A stretch of 64,000 nucleotides of DNA from Liriodendron chinense (Eukaryota > Streptophyta > Magnoliopsida > Magnoliales > Magnoliaceae). Below, piece after piece: positions 45,568 through 55,923 of the stretch. Position 1 is the stretch's first letter; every line of letters starts with the position of its first letter. The position numbers and the translations under genes are program-made. The notes beneath the pieces are model-generated. The model did not search any database. It was not told where the DNA came from and saw only the letters and a program-made list of their open reading frames with translations. The stretch spans positions 3,782,001 to 3,846,000 of the forward strand of contig ML058507.1 in assembly GCA_003013855.2 (NCBI GenBank). Direction: 5' to 3'.

Positions 45568-47329
45568 TTGCTGGTGTGCTGGTGCTGCAGATGCTGCAGA
45601 TGCTGCAGATGGTTGGACGGCTGGAGATTTTGGCTGCTGTGATGGACGGCTGAGCTTGGAGATCAGCTGGACGTTGAAGTTCTGTAGATGGATGCTGGAC
45701 GTGCTGGGATTTGATGCTGGGTGCTGATGAACGTGAGGTCCACTCGACGGTGGAGTGGCCAAGCATGCTGGAGTTGCAGCACTACTGCTGCTCGTTGTGA
45801 AGGTGGATGATCCACCTGATGGACGACTCGATGTGGACGTCCAACAGTTGGGAATGGACGGTCCACTTGATGGACGGTCTGCTGATTGTTGGACGGTGCA
45901 TGATGCTTGCAGATGGACGGTCTGCTGATTGGATGATTGGAGGATGGACTGCTGGCGCTTGAGAGTGGATTGGATAGCTGCTGATCTTGAAGCAGCTGGA
46001 CGATGCTGGTGATGGAGTTGCTGCAGAAGGATGCTAGATGAAGGAGATGATTTCCACTGCTGCAGCTGCTTGGACGGCTGGGATGATCAGCTGGTTGGAT
46101 GGACTGTAGCTTGGACGGGACGCCCCCTGCTGGACGGTCTTGATGGTTGAGATGCAGCAATGCTGTAGCAGGTGGACGGTTGATGAAGGAGGAGTTGCAG
46201 CTGGTCTTGAAGTAGTGGGGTCCACAGCGTTGCTGGCCGTGATTGCTTTCATCAGCTGGACGGTTGCAATGATCTGCTGGACTGCTGTGGACGGCTGCAA
46301 TCTGTTGGATGGATGGATGGTTGATGATGAGCCCTTCAAGTGCTGCTGCTGTCCGTCCATTTTACTAGTAGATGATGATCAGATGGACGGTCCATTGTTG
46401 TTGTTGACGTGCAAGGTGGATGGCTGGAGTGCAGGAGCTTGGATGAACGGTGAATTTCAGTCTGCACGTGTGGATGGTGGGCGTTGCTGATCATCCAGCC
46501 CTGCACGTGTGTTGAGGTTGCACAAGTGTTGGAGAAGTGGGGTCCACTTGCTGGACTGCTGATGTACACGAGCAATGGGTGGACGGTAGTGAAGAGCTTC
46601 ATCATGTTGGGGGCCCACCTTGCTGCTACACAATTGAAGGATGTTGACATCCTTTGATTGCACGTGTGGGGATGGACTGCTTGAGATGGACGGTCCAATT
46701 GATGTTGTTATGTGTGGTCCACCTTGCTTGACGGTGGAGATGGCCTGGACGGCTGAGATGTGGGGTCCACACCGCTGGCTGTTGAAGCTGGAGCTGAAGC
46801 TGACCACACGTGCCAAGTGGCTGATCTCCAGATGAAGGTGGAGCTGATTTAGGAGGGCAGTGCATGGAGATGGACGGTGGAGATGATTTGGATGATCAAC
46901 GGCTGAGATTTTGCTGATCAGCTGGCCGTTTGATGATGAACATGCAGAGATGGATGCTGGTCGTGCTTGCTTGATGGACGGTTGGTCCCAACTATAGACA
47001 TCCAATCTTGACCGTTCAAACTCGTGTGATCTCCAAATCACTACCATCAAACATGCACATCCCGGAATTCCAATGAGTGGTTGTGGTGCGGTCCACCATA
47101 GAATATGATCCATCATTTGATCTTTACGGCCCGATTTTCTTCATGATCACCACACACTTGACGTTGATTACTTTTGGGCACTAAATCGTCCTGATTGACT
47201 CGGATTTTGTCCAACCTCTCCTGATCACTTGAAGACAGAAAATTCACCTAATGAGAGATAATTAACCAGAAAAACAATGATAATGCTCTTAACAACCAGG
47301 GTTAATTATACAATATTAGGTACTCATCA

Positions 47330-47342
47330 CACCCCCCAACCA
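47330..47342 (-). other. Polypurine tract of the Athila-like element
   Basis: The minus strand reads GGTTGGGGGGTG directly next to the 3' LTR. It is preceded on that strand by a GCTCGGGACTAGCAAAA word that I recognise as common at this place in plant gypsy elements. Confidence 0.75.
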
Positions 47343-48237
47343 GCATTTTGCTAGTCCCGAGCAAAACATGCGAAAATAATCTAAGGATTTTTCAAAATAC
47401 TGCAATCAATCTTATCCTCGACAGTTTTCACCAATCAAAACCATCTCGAGACTTCCTGTTATTTCCTAATGAAACAAAGATAAAGAGAAGAAAAGGTTCA
47501 ATGTATTTATGTGATCCTTCAAGTTATCTAAACAGTAAAGTTTCTAAGGCATATAGTTTTGAAAATATTTAAACTTAGATTCTAGTCACTTAGTAGACAA
47601 CTCAATTGGGTTCAAAGCATTAATCATTCAATAGAAGCATTTTAAACATTGAGTTCCATGGTGCACAGTGAGGTCTAGCCTTAACACAACTAGGGGTTCA
47701 GTCTTCTACTTTCATGTTGACACTGATGATTGAAGAGAATGGTCGGATCAACCAAGTCACTGATTCCGAACCTTGCTACTATTTTTTTCAACATTTTCCA
47801 GCTTTTGATTTTTTTTTTTTCAATCAATAACCGATAGCCGAAGACTCCAAAAGGCTCACTTCGTACTATGGTAATGTTTTGTAATGGTAACGACAATGGA
47901 TGAAAATCCTTGCCCCAAATTACTATGAATATTCCTCTTTTTTTTTTTTTTTTTTTTACCAAGGTAGACAAGGATCTCCAGGCTTGGTTCCTATCACTCT
48001 CAACAATCATCAAGTCAACATTATAGTATCAAACTCAAATCCTGGCAATGCAAGCTAGATGTGAACTTGTGAAAATTTATGACTCAATCAATGTTTATCA
48101 TTTTCTAATAGAAAATTAATGGAAAAAACTCAATTTTGAAATTTACTGAAGCAACTAAACTTTAAGTTTTAACATTGTCATCACTAAATGCCTTTTTATT
48201 CTACTATTTAAATTATTTCGAAATCACATAAATCCCT

Positions 48238-48240
<3 letters not shown>

Positions 48241-48279
<39 letters not shown>
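48241..48279 (+). repeat. Poly(T) run, 39 bases
   Basis: Uninterrupted T. Its exact length may be unreliable in the assembly. Confidence 0.95.
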
Positions 48280-48282
<3 letters not shown>

Positions 48283-48689
48283 GCTAAAGAAATAATAATT
48301 TACAGTCAATACAACCACAAAATTTCCTGCTCCTTTTGTGCAATGCACATAGACCACGTATCATCCGACAGACTCCTTCGGCCACAAGATGAGCCACATC
48401 CTCACATTTCCCATGATCAATTCAGTTTAGGGTCTTACGTTGCTCGTAATACCATGAGAGTGTGCTTCACCTCCCAGCTGCCTTAATCCCCTTCATGATT
48501 TCTGAGAACAGGGAATATCTGTCGGTTTCAACAGCGATTTCCAACTAAGGTCCTCTATCACGGTGCGTTCAACATGAACATGATGTTTCTCATAAAACCC
48601 CCCCTTTTTTTTATATATGACCTAAAATAGCAAAAAGATAGGCAAAGTAGCAAAGAGATAGACAACTGGAAAGATTTTTTTTACAGGAA

Positions 48690-48720
48690 TTCCACACCCC
48701 CCAACCTAAATGTAACATTG
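48690..48720 (-). other. Second polypurine-tract-like motif
   Basis: The minus strand reads TTAGGTTGGGGGGTG after GAGGACAATGTTACAT, repeating the terminal polypurine tract about 1.35 kb further inside. It could prime additional plus-strand synthesis, as internal tracts do in some retroelements. Inference only. Confidence 0.45.
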
Positions 48721-48910
48721 TCCTCAATGTTGAAAAATGAATGCATAGACAACTGCAATATGAGAGCAAAATGGTAAAGAATAGAGAGTAAAGAGTACCT
48801 GAGAGGATGAATACTTGTAAGCGCTAGAATTTTCCAAGTTGCCACAACAAAATACAACAAACAAACTAACCTACTAGTATACAAAAGGGGATCTCCGTCA
48901 GACTAGGAGA

Positions 48911-50212
48911 TCAATCCTGATAAACAGGATCTTCCAGAGGGGTGGATTCCTCCTCTGGGGCAAATTCCTCAAGAAAGGGCTTCAAACGCTGCCCGTTCAC
49001 TTTAAATACATTTCCATTTTTGGGGTTCTCAATCTCGATAGCCCCATGAGGGTAAACAGTTTTGACTACAAAAGGGCCGGTCCATCGAGATTTCAGCTTT
49101 CCTGGAAACAGATGTAGCCTAGAATTGTACAAGAGAACTTTCTGAGATGGTTCGAAAGATCTTCGAAGGATATTCCTGTCATGGAATACCTTCGTTCATT
49201 CCTTGTATATTCTGGCATTATCATAAGCCTCATTCCGGATTTCCTCCAACTCGTTCAGCTGGAGTTTGCGAAGCGAGCTGGCCTTGTTAGGATTGAAATT
49301 GAATTTCTTTATAGCCCAATAGGCTTTATGCTCCAACTCCACAAGCAGATGGCAAGCTTTCCCATAGACAAGTCTATAGGGAGACATTCCAATTGGGGTT
49401 TTGTACGCTGTACGGTAAGCCCACAACGCATCGGTTAGTCTTAGAGACCAATCCTTGCGATCTGGATTTACAGTTTTTTCCAAGATGTGTTTGATTTCCC
49501 TATTGGAAATTTCTGCTTGACCACTTGTTTGTGGGTGATAGGGCGCACTCACCTTGTGTGTGATACCATATCTCTTCATCAAGGCCTCGAAAGGTCTGTT
49601 ACAGAAGTGTGTACCCCCATCACTGATAATGGCTCGAGGTGTCCCAAATCTTGATAGAATATTTTCTTTTAGAAATCGTAGAACCGTTTTGTGATCATTG
49701 GTTCTACACGGGATTGCCTCAACCCATTTGGAGACATAATCGACAGCCAATAGGATATACAGATATCCAAATGAGGAAGGGAATGGTCCCATGAAATCGA
49801 TACCCCAACAGTCGAAAACTTCGATGATCAATATCGGATTTAAAGGCATCATATTTCTACGGGAGATTCCTCCCAACTTCTGACAACGGTCACATGCTTT
49901 GCAAAAAACATGGGTGTCCTTGAATATTGAAGGCCAGTAGAAACCGCACTGGAGAATCTTGGCAGCGGTTTTCTTAGAAGAGAAATGACCACCACATGCA
50001 TAAGAATGGCAAAAGGAGATGATACTGGTTTGTTCATTATCTGGAACACACCTCCTTATGATTTGATCTGGGCAGTATTTGAACAAATACGGATCATCCC
50101 AGAAAAAGTTGCGTACCTCTGTGAAAAATTTCCTTTTATCTTGTGGGGTCCAATGACTCGGAATTCTTCCTGCAGCAAGATAGTTAACAATGTCAGCAAA
50201 CCAAGGTTGCAA
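48911..50212 (-). pseudogene. Integrase of the Athila-like element
   Basis: Continuous frame from about 50212 to 48911 apart from one TGA at 49196-49198, where a sense codon (probably Arg) is expected. The zinc module is H69, H76, C107, C110 of the 338-residue piece. The catalytic triad is D139 (WGIDFMG), D198 (ISDGG) and E234 (GQAEIS), with exact D-35-E spacing. The C-terminal domain (KSRWTGPFVVKTVYPHGAIEI) and a short acidic end follow. It joins the reverse transcriptase frame through a frameshift near 50205. It would insert the element DNA. Confidence 0.9.
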
Positions 50213-51789
50213 GAGACTTCAAACAACTGTTCATCAGGGAAAGTGTCCTTTATCGGTGTCGTCTCTACGAAATCAGAGAGTACTAGGCGAGACAAGTGAT
50301 CAGCCACTACGTTTTCTACTCCCTTTTTGTCTCGGATCTCAAGGTCGAATTCTTGGAGTAAAAGGATCCACCTGAGCAAGCGAGGCTTAGCATCTTTCTT
50401 AGAAAGAAGATACTTGAGAGCCGCATGATCAGTAAAAATCACAATTTTGGACCCAATCAAGTAGGATCTGAACTTGTCAAGTGCAAAGACTACGGCAAGG
50501 AGTTCCTTTTCCGTAGTAGAGTAGTTTACTTGCGCACTGTCCAAGGTTCTACTTGCGTAGTATATAACATAGGGCTTCTTATCTTTTCTTTGCCCCAAAA
50601 CTGCCCCAACAGCGTAGTCACTTGCGTCACACATGATTTCAAAAGGTATAGTCCAATCGGGTGGTTGCATTATCTGTGCGCTGGTCAACATGCCTTTAAG
50701 CTTGGTGAAAGCTTCTTGGCAGTCATTGGTCCACTCGAATGGAGCATCCTTTTGCAGGAGATTGCATAATGGACGAGAGATATGACTGAAGTCCTTTATA
50801 AATCTCCTATAGAATCCTGCATGACCCAAGAAAGAACGAATGTTTCGTACACTTATGGGGGCTGGTAGGTTGGCAATTAAGTCGATCTTTGGCTTGTCTA
50901 CTTCTATTCCGTTGGACGAAATATTATGTCCAAGAACAATTCCCTTTTGAACCATAAAATGACACTTTTCCCAATTCAAAACAAGATTCTTTTCTTCACA
51001 CCTTGTCAAGACCAATTGTAAATGGTTCAAACATTCATCAAAGGAACAACCAAATATCGAGAAGTCGTCCATGAAGACTTCCAAGAAATGTCCAACCATG
51101 TCAGAGAAAATGCTGAGCATGCATCTCTGAAAAGTGGCAGGAGCATTACACAGTCCGAAAGGCATCCTCTTGTACGCAAAGGTGCCAAATGGACAAGTGA
51201 ATGTGGTTTTCTCTTGATCTTCTAGGGCAATCTCTATTTGGTTGTATCCAGAGTACCCATCTAGGAAACAGTAATAGGAGTGACCAGCTAACCTTTCTAA
51301 CATTTGATCAATGAATGGTAAAGGAAAGTGGTCCTTCCTAGTAACAGTATTTAGTTTCCTATAGTCGATACACATTCTCCAACCAGTAGTGACTCTAGTT
51401 GGTACCAACTCATTGTCTGCATTCGCAACTATGGTAACTCCAGATTTTTTGGGTACCACTTGGGTTGGACTTACCCATTGGCTATCTGAAATAAGGTAGA
51501 TAATACCCACATCCAATAGCTTGAGGACCTCGGCTCTAACCACTTCAGTAATGTTTGGATTCAATCTCCTTTGTGGTTGTCTAGAGGGTTTAGCATTCTC
51601 CTCGAGGTGTATCCTATGGGTACAAATCAGGGGATCAATTCCCTTGATATCAGCAATTGTCCAACCTATGGCATCCTTGTGTTCCTTGAGAACATTGATC
51701 AATTTGTCCTCTTGGTCTTTATCAAGGTGAGATGAAATAACCACAGGAAAAGTATTGCCTTGACCCAAGTATGTATATTTCAGTTCCAA
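50056..51789 (-). CDS. Reverse transcriptase-RNase H of the Athila-like element
   Basis: 577 codons open. Reverse transcriptase: WRMCIDYRKLNTVTRKDHFPLPFIDQ (residues about 137-162, quoted only in part), FLDGYSGYNQI, MPFGLCNAPATFQ and catalytic FMDD (239-242). RNase H: D387 (IMCDASD), E428 (TTEKELLAV), D454 (FTDHAAL) and D497 (VADHLS), all as expected. The ORF is only part of the polyprotein. It overlaps the integrase frame (50056-50212) and the upstream linker frame (51780-51789) through small indels; residues after about 525 are out of frame. Lengths and motifs match Athila. Confidence 0.9.
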   Translation of the reverse strand: MELKYTYLGQGNTFPVVISSHLDKDQEDKLINVLKEHKDAIGWTIADIKGIDPLICTHRIHLEENAKPSRQPQRRLNPNITEVVRAEVLKLLDVGIIYLISDSQWVSPTQVVPKKSGVTIVANADNELVPTRVTTGWRMCIDYRKLNTVTRKDHFPLPFIDQMLERLAGHSYYCFLDGYSGYNQIEIALEDQEKTTFTCPFGTFAYKRMPFGLCNAPATFQRCMLSIFSDMVGHFLEVFMDDFSIFGCSFDECLNHLQLVLTRCEEKNLVLNWEKCHFMVQKGIVLGHNISSNGIEVDKPKIDLIANLPAPISVRNIRSFLGHAGFYRRFIKDFSHISRPLCNLLQKDAPFEWTNDCQEAFTKLKGMLTSAQIMQPPDWTIPFEIMCDASDYAVGAVLGQRKDKKPYVIYYASRTLDSAQVNYSTTEKELLAVVFALDKFRSYLIGSKIVIFTDHAALKYLLSKKDAKPRLLRWILLLQEFDLEIRDKKGVENVVADHLSRLVLSDFVETTPIKDTFPDEQLFEVSCNLGLLTLLTILLQEEFRVIGPHKIKGNFSQRYATFSGMIRICSNTAQIKS

Positions 51790-52037
51790 AGGTAATGGCT
51801 TCGGTCAAGCTTTGGTGCTTCAATTCTTGATGGTAGAGGTCGTGAATCATTTAGAGAGAGTTTTTCAAAATGGGGCCTCCACTGGTTTGTATCATGCACA
51901 AGGGTGGATTCTAACAATCCATTCACCACTTCCAAAATTGTCTCATTATCAGAATCAGCAAAGTGGGCTAGACATGCTTCTAAGGGTTCGGACAGAGAGG
52001 TTAGAAGGAATTCTTCTTCCATGAGGGTATCGATCAA
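51780..52037 (-). pseudogene. Protease-reverse transcriptase linker of the Athila-like element
   Basis: 85-residue stretch (LEVVNGLLESTL, PLPSRIEAPKLDRS) joining the protease frame and the reverse transcriptase frame. The proline-rich end before the reverse transcriptase is usual in Athila. Frames change at each side within a few bases, indicating two small indels. Confidence 0.65.
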
Positions 52038-53422
52038 TTGGCCTCATGGATCTCATCATCATTCCTTTGTTGTTTACACATGTTGAAAACATTTAGCTCT
52101 AGCTTCATATTGCCAAATGAAAACTTCACGACCCCATTCCTGCAGTTGATCACAGCATTGGAAGTTGCCAGGAATGGTCGGCCAAGAATAACAGGTATCT
52201 GGGTGCTAACATTTGCTACAGGTTGGGTATCTAAGACGATGAAGTCTACTGGGAAGTAGAATTTGTCGACTTGTACCAACACATCTTCCACTACTACTCT
52301 CGGTATCCGTACAGATCGATCGGCAAGTTGCAAGCTGGTTCTGGTGGGTTTCAATTCACCGAGTCCCAGTTGTTCGTACACCGAGAAGGGTATAAGATTG
52401 ACACTCGCCCCTAAGTCAAGAAGTGCTTGTTCGACCCGGAAGTTCCCTATTATGCAAGTTATAGTAGGACTACCTGGATCTTTGTATTTTGGGGGAGAGT
52501 TCTTGTTAATGATAGCACTGACCTGTTCAGTCAAAAAGGCTTTCTTTTGTACATTGAGCTTGCGCTTAATAGTACAAAGATCTTTCAGAAACTTGGCATA
52601 TGAAGGTATCTGTTTGATTGCATCCAACAAGGGTATGTTGATTTTCACTTGTTTAAAAACTTCCAAGACATCTTGAGCTTTAACCATTGCTTTAGATGAG
52701 AGTAGGCGTTGGGGAAACGGGACCACTGGTTCGAAAACATGCTCTGTCTCCTTCTCAGGTTGATCATCACTAGATCCGTCATCACTCTTCGATTTAGATG
52801 ATTCCTTAGGTTTATCAACTGTCCTAGGAATATCTTTTTCAATCACCTTACCACTTCTTAGGGTGGTGACAGATTTAGCGTGCTCAACATGAGGGTTGGA
52901 AGAACTCGAATCATTCACCTCATACTGTCTTCTTGGGTTAGGTTGAGGTTGGGCCGGAAAGGTCCCTTTCTCCTTAACATTCTGTCGTGATTCGATTCTT
53001 TCAACGGAAGTTTTGAGCTCTTGGAGGGTTTGCATGATGTGCGTGATGTTCTGATCTTGTCTTTGATTGATTTGAGCTTGTCCCTCCATGAATGTATGCA
53101 AAGTATCCTCTAGGGTCTTCCTTGGTGGGGGCACATACGGTGTGCCAGTGGAAGGCACTTGAGGATTATTGCCTACATTGGCAGTTTGTCCATTTCTCCA
53201 ACTGAAGTTTGGATGGTTCCGCCAATTAGGATTATACGTGTTTGACATTGGGGCATTGAAAGGCCTTTGATAAGTATTCATGACATTGGCTTGATCGTGC
53301 AATAATTCTTGAAAAGATGTGATTGTTGGACAACCCTTGGTAAAGTGTGCATCGCTCTTACAAATGTCACAAACACTTTCAGTTTCCCTGGTTTTAATAG
53401 CGTTGACCTTCCTTAATTCCAT
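52034..53422 (-). CDS. Gag C-terminus and protease of the Athila-like element
   Basis: 462 codons open. Zinc knuckle C18-X2-C21-X4-H26-X4-C31 (CDICKSDAHFTKGC) near the start, a Gln-, Ser- and Pro-rich linker, then the protease with active site LLDLGASVNLIP (Asp at 336). The D-L-G-A form with Leu is normal for Athila proteases. The protease end ILGRPFLATSNAVIN is clear. The upstream part of gag continues in the same frame to about 53820, interrupted by a TAA near 53578. Confidence 0.85.
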   Translation of the reverse strand: MELRKVNAIKTRETESVCDICKSDAHFTKGCPTITSFQELLHDQANVMNTYQRPFNAPMSNTYNPNWRNHPNFSWRNGQTANVGNNPQVPSTGTPYVPPPRKTLEDTLHTFMEGQAQINQRQDQNITHIMQTLQELKTSVERIESRQNVKEKGTFPAQPQPNPRRQYEVNDSSSSNPHVEHAKSVTTLRSGKVIEKDIPRTVDKPKESSKSKSDDGSSDDQPEKETEHVFEPVVPFPQRLLSSKAMVKAQDVLEVFKQVKINIPLLDAIKQIPSYAKFLKDLCTIKRKLNVQKKAFLTEQVSAIINKNSPPKYKDPGSPTITCIIGNFRVEQALLDLGASVNLIPFSVYEQLGLGELKPTRTSLQLADRSVRIPRVVVEDVLVQVDKFYFPVDFIVLDTQPVANVSTQIPVILGRPFLATSNAVINCRNGVVKFSFGNMKLELNVFNMCKQQRNDDEIHEAN

Positions 53423-54224
53423 GGCTTCTATTTTACGTGTGAGCCCTGCTATCTTTGCATTGACATCGTCATCCTCGGTTAAAAGATAAACATCTCTTTT
53501 TTCATTGGGCCCAGGCTTGGTCTTAGCGGGTTTGTCAGATGTGTCCCAAGATTGGGAGTTTTCTGCTAAGAAGTCAAATTATTCCATAGCCTCATCAGAA
53601 CCTTTGCTCATGAACTCCCCATTACACATCATTTTTACGAATTGGCGCATGACTGGGCTCAATCCATTATAGAAGAAGCTAATCAAGCGCCATGTTTCGT
53701 AGCCATGATGTGGGCAAGCAAGTAAGAGTTCCTTGAAACGTTCCCAACACTGAAAGAAAGTTTCATTCTCCTTTTGGGAAAAATTCGTTATATCTCGTTT
53801 CAGGGTGTTGGTCTTATGAATAGGGAAATTTTTTTAAAAGAAATTCCTTAGTCATCTCTTGCCATGTCCCTATGGTTCTGGGCCTTAAGGAGTGCAACCA
53901 AGACTTGGCTTTCTCCTTCAAAGAAAAAGGAAATAGTTTTAACCTAACCAAGTCATCAGAAACGTTGTCGTAATGCAAAGTAGCGATTACTTCATCAAAT
54001 TCCCTCAAATGTAAATAGGGACTTTCAGTGTCGAGTCCATGAAATTTAGGAAGTAACTGTATCACTCCAGGTTTAAAATCAATGTTGCCCGCATTCACCG
54101 GAAAAACCATACAAGAAGGAGTACTCGTTCTTGCAGGTTGCAAGTAATCACGTAAACTCCTAAATGGTGGCTCATTGTGTACTTCATTCTCATCTTGATC
54201 ATATTCATTTTCATTCTCGGCCAT
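53423..54224 (-). pseudogene. Gag N-terminal part of the Athila-like element
   Basis: Start MAENENEYDQ at 54224. Capsid segment FKPGVIQLLPKFHGLDTE, YLHLREFDEV and RLKLFPFSLKEKAKSWLHSL, then KEFLLKKF. A frameshift lies in or near a run of seven T at about 53826. The shifted frame continues ETFFQCWERFKELLLACPHH and LISFFYNGLSP, then meets a TAA near 53578 before joining the 53422 frame. Gag would form the particle. Confidence 0.85.
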
Positions 54225-54498
54225 GTTTATGGTTAATTCACAAGTATCAGGAAGTTTTCTAACACAGTGATTGGATAGACCTTCAACCAAAATTCCGTCG
54301 CTTAGAAGACGTCTTGTGTGATCACGAGTCCACTTACGCATAAACACTAAATAAGGAGATAAGGAAAGAGGTTACCCGGAAAGAAGAACACTTGGCTATG
54401 AGCGATTCCTGAGAGCAACCAAATAAAAGAAGTTAGTATACTATTGACAATATATATACATAAACCAATTCCAAAAATATTCTTAAACTGATGCCAAA

Positions 54499-54516
54499 TC
54501 CCCGGCAACGGCGCCA
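54499..54516 (-). other. Primer-binding site of the Athila-like element (tRNA-Asp)
   Basis: The minus strand reads TGGCGCCGTTGCCGGGGA, complementary over 18 bases to the 3' end of plant tRNA-Asp as I know it. It begins a few bases inside the 5' LTR. This is the usual Athila primer. Confidence 0.85.
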
Positions 54517-55595
54517 AAAACTTGCTACAATCCGAAGATTGCACACCCAAGTGTAGGTAGCGAAGTAGTAAAATACTCGGTAAGACCGAGGTCGATCCAC
54601 AGGGATTGGGGTTAAGAACACTTAGAGGAATTAGTTTAGGTGAGTGAGATGAAATCTGGTTTATCCACGAGAGTGGAGCAAGTTGTGTGTGGTGAAAGAC
54701 AAAAATAGAAAAGGGGCTAAGGCATCAGGGATCCACCTTTGATTCATTCACAAGATTCGATTCGTTGGTCCAACTATAACTCAACCGGAATTGAATAAAG
54801 ATTCATTCCAATCGGAAGATAAAACAGTTAAACTATTTGCATATTTCATAAAAGATGGTGATCTGAACCGATTGATTTGACCATGAAGCACTCGTTAGTT
54901 GATCGCAGGGAATTCCAAGCATCCACTGTGCCCCGAGTCGACAATGGATCAAGGAATTGTACAGATCAACAACTTTGCCAACAAGTCAACTGATAAGATC
55001 ACAATTCATACGATCAAATGCATACTTACAAGATAGGAGGCTTTGATTGACCGATCCAACCGTTAAGATCTCGTCTATCGATCGCAGGGAATCCAAAGCA
55101 TCCAATGTGCCCGGAGTCTACAATGGATCAAGGGATTTTACAGATCGATGACTTTACTTGCACTAGCTCGATGACCGTAGGGAATCCAAAGCATCCAACG
55201 TGCCCGGAGTCGACGATGGATCAAGGGATTTTATCGATCATGAACTAGCTAATTGGTGTGCAAGGGATCCCAAGCATCCAACGTGCCCGGAGTCGACGAT
55301 GGATCAAGAGGCTTGCACAACAATAGCGTCCGCCGAGGTGGATAACCGAACCAATCAACCAAAGAAAACTCCAACATTCACACACCAATGTTGAACCAAA
55401 AGAACCATATCTTGCAAATTTCTTCAAAGGCTTCACCCCTAGCCTTAGCTAGAGGTTTAGCCAACCATGCTACAATGGAAGACTAAATTCTCTACAAAAG
55501 AGAAAACTACTCTACACTACAAAAGTAAGAAAGAAAACTAAAGAAGAGAAGAGAACTCTTGGATGGGATGATGAGAATTAGAGGGAGAGGTGCTT

Positions 55596-55604
55596 CTTTT
55601 ATAG
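55596..55604 (-). promoter_or_regulatory. TATA box of the Athila-like promoter
   Basis: TATAAAAG on the minus strand in the 5' LTR, conserved in the other LTR. The TGGACGG-rich block lies upstream in transcription direction. Confidence 0.5.
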
Positions 55605-55859
55605 CCTTATGAGAAGCTCCCAAGCCTAGGTGGCACTCCAAAAGTTTCTTTAGGTTTGGGAATGGAGTTAGGCTTGGAGTGCCCAAAGCAAACTTTGCTT
55701 TTAGGTTTGGGCTTGGAGTTAAGCTTGGAGTGACATGTAGCAAGAAAAGTACTCTAATCCTAGGTGTCACTCCAAGCCTAAAGCAAACTTTTCTTTTAGG
55801 TTTGGGCTTGGAGTGAGGCTTGGATGATGAGGTGGCATTCCATGCCTTACACATGTGTG

Positions 55860-55860
<1 letters not shown>

Positions 55861-55920
<60 letters not shown>
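55861..55920. repeat. (GA)n microsatellite, right Athila-like LTR
   Basis: 60 bp of uninterrupted GA. Confidence 0.97.

Positions 55921-55923
<3 letters not shown>

Larger units (their letters stand above)
44160..47329 (-). repeat. 3' LTR of the Athila-like element (left)
   Basis: 3170 bp. It contains four imperfect copies of a CAAGCATCCA..GTGCCCGGAGTCGAC module (about 44540-44960), a minus-strand TATAAAAG box near 45237, a GA tract at 45493-45564 and about 18 copies of TGGACGG between 45600 and 46990. The long Ser- and His-rich ORFs across it are composition artefacts. Confidence 0.93.
47343..48910 (-). other. Non-coding region between integrase and 3' LTR of the Athila-like element
   Basis: No ORF over 110 codons on either strand looks like the env-like protein described in some Athila elements. 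It contains a 39-base T run (48241-48279), other T runs, and at 48690-48720 a second GGTTGGGGGGTG preceded by GAGGACAATGTT on the minus strand. Confidence 0.6.

Noticed and set aside
45145..45762. 205-codon Ser/His-rich ORF in the Athila-like LTR, and similar ones at 46457-47116, 55507-56100 and 56795-57358
   Set aside because: They lie wholly in LTR sequence, span a microsatellite and TGGACGG repeats, and show no domain.
54499..54516. tRNA-Asp gene fragment
   Set aside because: Only 18 bases of the tRNA 3' end at a retrotransposon primer-binding site; no cloverleaf.
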